Translations under genes and position numbers: made by a program
Assembly (NCBI GenBank): GCA_028714915.1
Contig: JAQTLL010000005.1
Span: 62,001 to 126,000, forward strand
Source of the DNA: Sulfuricurvum sp.
GTDB taxonomy: Bacteria; Campylobacterota; Campylobacteria; Campylobacterales; Sulfurimonadaceae
Direction: 5' to 3'
Length of the DNA: 64,000 bases
Notes under the pieces: model-generated
The model's database searches: none
What the model was told of the DNA's origin: nothing
Seen by the model: the letters and a program-made list of their open reading frames with translations, nothing else
Part shown: positions 60,010-64,000 of the stretch, one piece after another
How positions within the stretch are numbered: the first letter of the stretch is position 1
Layout: the number at the start of each line of letters is the position of its first letter

Positions 60010-60822
60010 TTAACATAAAACTAACGAAATACGTTTCAGCTCATCCGCACTAAATCCGGCAGATACTCTCGCCTCGCAGTTTATACCTACTTTGCGGGGA
60101 AAACTCTGTGGATAGTGACGCTCAATTATCTCAAAATAAACATCAGGATGGATATTTTCACGTTCACACGCAACTCTAAACCACCGATCACCTCTATAGA
60201 CATGATCGATTTCCTCATCCAATATAACCTGTAATGCTTGAATTATTTTCCCAACCATTGGATTCGTTTTCAAAGGCTCAAGCTTGCTGATGATAAGCGG
60301 CGTAGCATCAAGTCCATTTGCCTCTAAATAGCGGGGAACGACCGCCATACGCTCCAACAGACTCATCGTATTGAGTGATGCTTCAAACAGTCCGTTATGA
60401 ACAGAATATTCCCCATAAAAACTTCCAAATTCTTTTAGCAACGCCTCAATCATCAGAAAATGACGCACCTCATCTTCCGCCACTTTGAGCCAATCGTCAT
60501 TAAACTCATCCCCAACATCACGAAATCGGTACACCGCATCCAGCGCCAAATCAATAGCACTGTATTCGATATGGGCAATCGAATGCAAAAGCTGAATTTG
60601 TCCACGTACTCCACCCAATTTTTGCCGTTTTACAATCTCTTTTGGGTCTATGACCGTACAAAAATTATGATAAGAAGAGTGGGTAAAAACCCGTATAGAG
60701 GAAGAATTCTCTTGCGTTACATCACCGCGAAGATATGCGGTATAAAAATGTTTAAAAAGTTCTATCTTCTCTGTACTCGAAGGGGCAGCTAAAATTGATT
60801 CCAGTGTTGTATAAAGTTCCAT
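60010..60822 (-). CDS. DUF455 ferritin-like protein
   Basis: 270 residues. A ferritin-like helical bundle with the DUF455 pattern: HIEYSAIDLALDAVYRF, WLKVAEDEVRHFLMIEALL, LEANGLDATPLI, LDEEIDHVYRGDRWF. The Glu/His ligands (Glu..., ExxH repeats) suggest a di-iron centre as in MiaE-like hydroxylases. Reaction unknown. The ATG lies 7 nt after a CATAAT -10 on the minus strand with no Shine-Dalgarno, so the mRNA may be leaderless. Confidence 0.85.
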   Translation of the reverse strand: MELYTTLESILAAPSSTEKIELFKHFYTAYLRGDVTQENSSSIRVFTHSSYHNFCTVIDPKEIVKRQKLGGVRGQIQLLHSIAHIEYSAIDLALDAVYRFRDVGDEFNDDWLKVAEDEVRHFLMIEALLKEFGSFYGEYSVHNGLFEASLNTMSLLERMAVVPRYLEANGLDATPLIISKLEPLKTNPMVGKIIQALQVILDEEIDHVYRGDRWFRVACERENIHPDVYFEIIERHYPQSFPRKVGINCEARVSAGFSADELKRISLVLC

Positions 60823-60869
60823 GCTTGCAATTATGCTAGAATTTGATTAAAAAAAAAGAAGTAATTAAA

Positions 60870-61463
60870 ATGGAAATTCTAAAACAGCCCATGGGCGAAT
60901 ATCAGACCAACTGTTATATCGTCAAAATAGATGGCAAAGAGATTATCATCGATCCGGGTGTCGGAGCAACACAGTGGGTACTGGCAAACGTTACCAATCC
61001 CATTGCCATCCTCAATACCCACGGACATTTTGACCACGTATGGAGCAATCAAGAGCTCAAAGAAAAATTACATATTCCCCTCTATACGCCAAAAGGGGAT
61101 GTTCCTCTTCTCACTGACAGTACGTTTATGCCTAATTTGCCTGCTTCTTATCCCGATATTGAAGTAGAGGGTGATGTGACGTTGGATTTAGAGGGGATTG
61201 AGGTGAAGTTTCACCATTTTCCGGGGCATTGTCCGGGGTGTTCTATGATTGAGATTGGGGATGTGATGTTTAGTGGCGATTTTTTGTTTCACAACTCCAT
61301 CGGACGGTATGACTTTCCCTATTCAAGCCCGTCAGATATGAAAAAAAGTTTGGAAAAAATGAAGTTAATGAAAGAAGATAAAACCCTCTATCCGGGGCAT
61401 GGAGGAAGTACAACACTCTTTAATGAGCAACGCAATGCCGATTATTGGTTGCGTATGCTATAA
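60870..61463 (+). CDS. Metallo-beta-lactamase fold hydrolase (glyoxalase II-like)
   Basis: 197 residues. Metal motif NTHGHFDHVWSNQEL (HxHxDH), then HHFPGHCPGCSM, MFSGDFLFHNSIGRYDFP and YPGHGGST, all conserved for GloB-like enzymes. No C-terminal helical domain, so substrate may differ from glyoxalase II. The start at 60870 (MEILKQPM) is chosen over 60843 as the upstream residues are only lysine-rich leader. Confidence 0.9.
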   Translation: MEILKQPMGEYQTNCYIVKIDGKEIIIDPGVGATQWVLANVTNPIAILNTHGHFDHVWSNQELKEKLHIPLYTPKGDVPLLTDSTFMPNLPASYPDIEVEGDVTLDLEGIEVKFHHFPGHCPGCSMIEIGDVMFSGDFLFHNSIGRYDFPYSSPSDMKKSLEKMKLMKEDKTLYPGHGGSTTLFNEQRNADYWLRML

Positions 61464-61502
61464 ATCTCGAAAAACATATTTTTCGTAGCTTTAGGGGGTT
61501 GT

Positions 61503-61548
61503 AGGGACATTTGTCCCTGCCACTAAAACGGACGAGTTCGTTTTAGTG
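61503..61548. repeat. Two hairpin repeats between convergent genes
   Basis: AGGGACA-TT-TGTCCCT (61503-61518) and CACTAAAACG/CGTTTTAGTG (61521-61530/61539-61548, loop GACGAGTT). Both perfect. They lie in the gap between genes ending at 61463 and 61567. Confidence 0.8.
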
Positions 61549-61566
61549 TGTAACATCAAATAGTGT

Positions 61567-62040
61567 TTATTCTTCGATATTTTTGAGCAAATCAAGACGG
61601 AGAACATGACGCTCCGTAATAACGGTTTTAAACTCTCCCTCAAATACTTTTATCTCATGAACGTATCCTTTAACACTCACGGTACGTTTACGCCCCTCTT
61701 TTTGATGCTCTATGGCTTCAAAAGTAACTTTATCTCCTATACGGACAGGGGATAAAAAGAGACAGCTTGATGAGGCTAAAACAACATTAGGCTCATTTAC
61801 CGCCGCCATTGCCGCAAAATCAGCCGCACTGAAGATAAACCCTCCATGCACCAATCCTAAATCATCGGCTCTCATCACTTCAATAGTTTCAAGTACTACT
61901 TTTGCATTTCCGCGTTCAAGCTTTACTACTTCACCGCTAAAAGCACTGTTTACTTTTTCATGCGTTATTAAATTGTCTTGCTGATTATTCGCTACCTGCA
62001 ATAAATTATTTTCATCTTCTTTGGCTGTAGCTGTTGCCAC
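61567..62040 (-). CDS. Hotdog-fold thioesterase (PaaI-like)
   Basis: 157 residues. After a polar N-terminal tail (1-30), a hotdog domain with DLGLVHGGFIFSAADFAAMAA, SSCLFLSPVRIGDKVTFEA and VSVKGYVHE. The HGG motif is the catalytic helix start of PaaI/YiiD-type acyl-CoA thioesterases. Substrate unknown. It lies 2 nt after cmoB and is likely co-transcribed. Confidence 0.8.
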   Translation of the reverse strand: MATATAKEDENNLLQVANNQQDNLITHEKVNSAFSGEVVKLERGNAKVVLETIEVMRADDLGLVHGGFIFSAADFAAMAAVNEPNVVLASSSCLFLSPVRIGDKVTFEAIEHQKEGRKRTVSVKGYVHEIKVFEGEFKTVITERHVLRLDLLKNIEE

Positions 62041-62042
62041 CG

Positions 62043-62936
62043 TTACCCCTTTTTAAGTCGGACATATCCCCGCACAGGTGCCGGGTATCCCTCTACCGTT
62101 TTACTATTATCGTCCGGATCAAGAAAATCTTCAAGACTTTGTGATTCAATCCAAGAAGTCTTGCGTTGTTCATCCGAAGTTGTTACCACAGTTCCCAATA
62201 CCTCAAAACTTTTAAAGCCAGCACGGATACACCAATGTTCTAATGCTTTAAGAGTCGGAACAAAATAAATATTGGTGATTTTGGAATAGCCTTCACTGGG
62301 ACAAAGAGCATAGGGTTCATCCCCCTCGATAATAAAGGTATCAAGATAAAGTTCACCCTCTTTTTCCAATCCTGCATACAAAGCTTTGAGCATCGCAACA
62401 GGATCACTACGGTGATACAAAACACCTAGACAAAAAATAACATCAAATTTTTCTTCATAAAACGGTAAATGTTCCACACCAAGCAACTCGTACACGATGT
62501 CACTTTGTACAAAATGATTAATCAAATCAAACTGTGATTTAAAAAGTGCCGAGGGGTCAAAACCGACCACTTTAGCCGGAGAGTCTTCAAGGAAACGAAA
62601 CATATAGTAACCGTTATTGCATCCAATATCGGCTACTTTTTTATTCAGAAGATTAAAATGGGGACGCAAAAAATTGTATTTTTGATCGCTTTTCCATTCG
62701 GTATCAATAAAGAGTCCAAAAAGGTCAAACGGTCCTTTCCGCCACGGCATCATGAGGCGAGCAACTCTCTCTAATTCTACTAAATCGAGGGCTTCTTCAC
62801 TGGAGAGAGCAACCGTATCTCCTAAAACAACCGTAGATTTTAGCTGAGGAAGAGAGGCTAATGCACACCGAAGCGGTGCAATATTTTTCCATGTCATCCA
62901 CTTTTCACGCTCTGAGCGAACGGCTGATAAATCCAT
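62043..62936 (-). CDS. cmoB: tRNA U34 carboxymethyltransferase CmoB
   Basis: 297 residues. SAM-fold [33 protein letters not shown] and [18 protein letters not shown] are CmoB signatures. [25 protein letters not shown] matches the region before the SAM site. It uses carboxy-SAM to make cmo5U34 in tRNAs. cmoA is not in the window. GGGGAA precedes the ATG. Confidence 0.94.
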   Translation of the reverse strand: MDLSAVRSEREKWMTWKNIAPLRCALASLPQLKSTVVLGDTVALSSEEALDLVELERVARLMMPWRKGPFDLFGLFIDTEWKSDQKYNFLRPHFNLLNKKVADIGCNNGYYMFRFLEDSPAKVVGFDPSALFKSQFDLINHFVQSDIVYELLGVEHLPFYEEKFDVIFCLGVLYHRSDPVAMLKALYAGLEKEGELYLDTFIIEGDEPYALCPSEGYSKITNIYFVPTLKALEHWCIRAGFKSFEVLGTVVTTSDEQRKTSWIESQSLEDFLDPDDNSKTVEGYPAPVRGYVRLKKG

Positions 62937-62982
62937 ACTGTATTCCCCAATTCTAAAAGAGATAATTTTAGCAACATTAGGC

Positions 62983-62988
62983 TAAAAT
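62983..62988 (+). promoter_or_regulatory. -10 box directly before the cation efflux gene (leaderless)
   Basis: GGC-TAAAAT with 7 nt to the ATG at 62996 and no Shine-Dalgarno; the same spacing as at 16319. Confidence 0.5.
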
Positions 62989-62995
62989 CCCACTC

Positions 62996-63874
62996 ATGCG
63001 TATAGAAAAAAAAGCCACTCTCGTCTCCAGTTCCGTCGCCTTAGTCCTCGTCACCTTTAAACTAACAATCGGTATTATCAGCGGTTCGGTCGCCGTATTA
63101 GCCTCTGCTATCGATTCATTGCTCGATATGGTCGTCTCTGCCTTTAACTATTTTGCTCTTCACAATTCAGACAAAGAGCCTGATGATCAATTTAACTTCG
63201 GACGACGTAAACTCGAACCGCTTGCTGCCGTTATTGAGGGGACAATCATCAGTCTATCTGCCCTTTTTATTCTCTATGAAGCTATCTCAAAAATGGTTCA
63301 AAATGATCAGATAAAGCATCTTGATCTTTCTATTTTAGTGATGGTTGGATCGATAATAATAACAGCAGGATTAGTTCTTTTTCTCAACATTGTGGCAAAA
63401 AAAACTGGGAATATGGTTATAAAAGCCGATGCTTTGCACTATAAAACAGATTTATTGAGTAATGGAGCAGTTTTAATCTCTCTTATACTCATCAATTTGA
63501 CCGAATACACCCTTATCGACCCTATACTCGGGATAGGAATCAGCGTTTATATGATTTATTCAGCTTTTCCTCTTATCAAAGATGGAATCATGATGCTTCT
63601 TGATGCGGCTCTTGATCCCAAAAGCGTTGCAAGAATAACCGCTATTTTAGAGAATGAAAATGATGTTAGCTCCTACCACGACCTTCGTACACGACATTCC
63701 GGGTCAGATATTTATATTAGTGTTCATGCAGTTTTCAGCGTGAGCACATCACTTTTTGATGCCCATCTTGTTGGTGATAAAATTGAACTAGCGTTAAAAA
63801 ACTGCTTTCCTGACAATACTGTTCATCCCCTGATTCATCTTGACCCCTACGATGACTCAGAAGTAGAACATTAA
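62996..63874 (+). CDS. Cation diffusion facilitator (FieF/CzcD-like)
   Basis: 292 residues. Six helices; metal-site motifs AIDSLLDMVVSAFNYF in helix 2 and HYKTDLLSNGAVL in helix 5, both with paired acidic/His ligands; a cytoplasmic C-terminal domain (~205-292) with HDLRTRHSGSDIYISVH. It expels Zn, Fe or similar divalent ions by proton exchange. The ATG seems leaderless. It is convergent with the partial gene at 63876. Confidence 0.92.
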   Translation: MRIEKKATLVSSSVALVLVTFKLTIGIISGSVAVLASAIDSLLDMVVSAFNYFALHNSDKEPDDQFNFGRRKLEPLAAVIEGTIISLSALFILYEAISKMVQNDQIKHLDLSILVMVGSIIITAGLVLFLNIVAKKTGNMVIKADALHYKTDLLSNGAVLISLILINLTEYTLIDPILGIGISVYMIYSAFPLIKDGIMMLLDAALDPKSVARITAILENENDVSSYHDLRTRHSGSDIYISVHAVFSVSTSLFDAHLVGDKIELALKNCFPDNTVHPLIHLDPYDDSEVEH

Positions 63875-63875
63875 G

Positions 63876-64000
63876 TTACACTGCAAACTTACCCTCTTGA
63901 AGAGCATATACCCGTCTCTCTAAGCGCTCAATTGTCTCAATTAATTTCTCTGATATTGCTTTGAGTTGATTATAATAATCTTTGGCAATTTCTTGATTCA
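63876..64000 (-). CDS. C-terminal end of an unknown helical protein (partial)
   Basis: The minus-strand frame from the right edge to TAA (63876-63878) encodes about 40 residues: NQEIAKDYYNQLKAISEKL then IETIERLERRVYALQEGKFA. It is a single amphipathic helix of coiled-coil type; SlyX-like in look but too short to name. The start lies beyond the window. Confidence 0.5.
   Translation of the reverse strand, partial: NQEIAKDYYNQLKAISEKLIETIERLERRVYALQEGKFAV

Noticed and set aside
1..64000. tRNA or rRNA genes
   Set aside because: No clover-leaf-like segment with a TTCGA arm, and no rRNA-like conserved stretch, was recognised by eye; a dedicated scan would be needed to exclude a single tRNA.

Overview
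The window looks like a piece of a chromosome from a Campylobacterota (epsilonproteobacterial) sulfur oxidiser of the Sulfuricurvum/Sulfurimonas kind. This rests on protein families and style, not on any search: a Campylobacterota-type RecO tail, Campylobacter-like FliP, LpxB and LpxK, a MOMP-like porin, a Tat-exported FccB-type sulfide dehydrogenase with Rieske and cytochrome partners, DsrE and DsbD-like proteins, fairly low GC, and tightly overlapping genes. No rRNA, tRNA, CRISPR array, intact insertion sequence or prophage was found.

Layout. 1-5.3 kb is an accessory stretch: end of recO, an unknown exported protein, a truncated acetyltransferase-like remnant, a MITE-like element, a PIN-domain toxin-antitoxin pair with a consensus promoter, an Rrf2 regulator with a DUF4395 membrane protein, and a coiled-coil protein with 16-residue repeats. 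5.3-15.1 kb is housekeeping: trmA and fliP on the minus strand, then glmU-coaBC-uppS-prepilin peptidase-lptF-like-truA with almost every stop overlapping the next start, then htpG. 15.1-23 kb is accessory again: hairpin repeats, a decayed BrnT/BrnA remnant, an exported nuclease, an MddA-like methyltransferase, an alpha/beta hydrolase, small unknowns, a parvulin and a DUF234 protein. 23-30 kb holds a BaiN-like flavoprotein, an HlyD/ABC-2 exporter, a polysaccharide deacetylase and a helicase-C-like protein with a 17-unit hexapeptide tail. 30-36.6 kb holds ycaO-ppsA, a ParA-like ATPase and a B12-type radical SAM protein. 36.7-41 kb is the porin, cytochrome, Rieske and FccB-like cluster. 41-49.5 kb holds chorismate mutase, an inactive-looking dihydroorotase paralogue, a cytochrome, lpxB, thioredoxin/DsbD, DsrE/ArsR and a second porin. 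49.6-54.7 kb is YyaL, PPK2 and a SulP-STAS-cyclic-nucleotide fusion. 54.7-60 kb is nadE-degT-lpxK-argB-thrC on the minus strand. The right end carries DUF455, an MBL hydrolase, a hotdog thioesterase, cmoB and a cation efflux protein.

The most unusual features are small-scale. Mobile-looking hairpin repeats occur in several families with conserved loops and covarying stems; two of them sit in frame inside one radical SAM gene. Two neighbouring genes (near 19.07 and 21.01 kb) have a well-spaced Shine-Dalgarno followed by ATC instead of ATG. Four genes have a -10 box 5-7 nt before the start codon and no Shine-Dalgarno, which suggests leaderless mRNAs. The DegT-family protein and the dihydroorotase-like protein both appear to have lost catalytic residues. 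No complete new multi-gene system was established.
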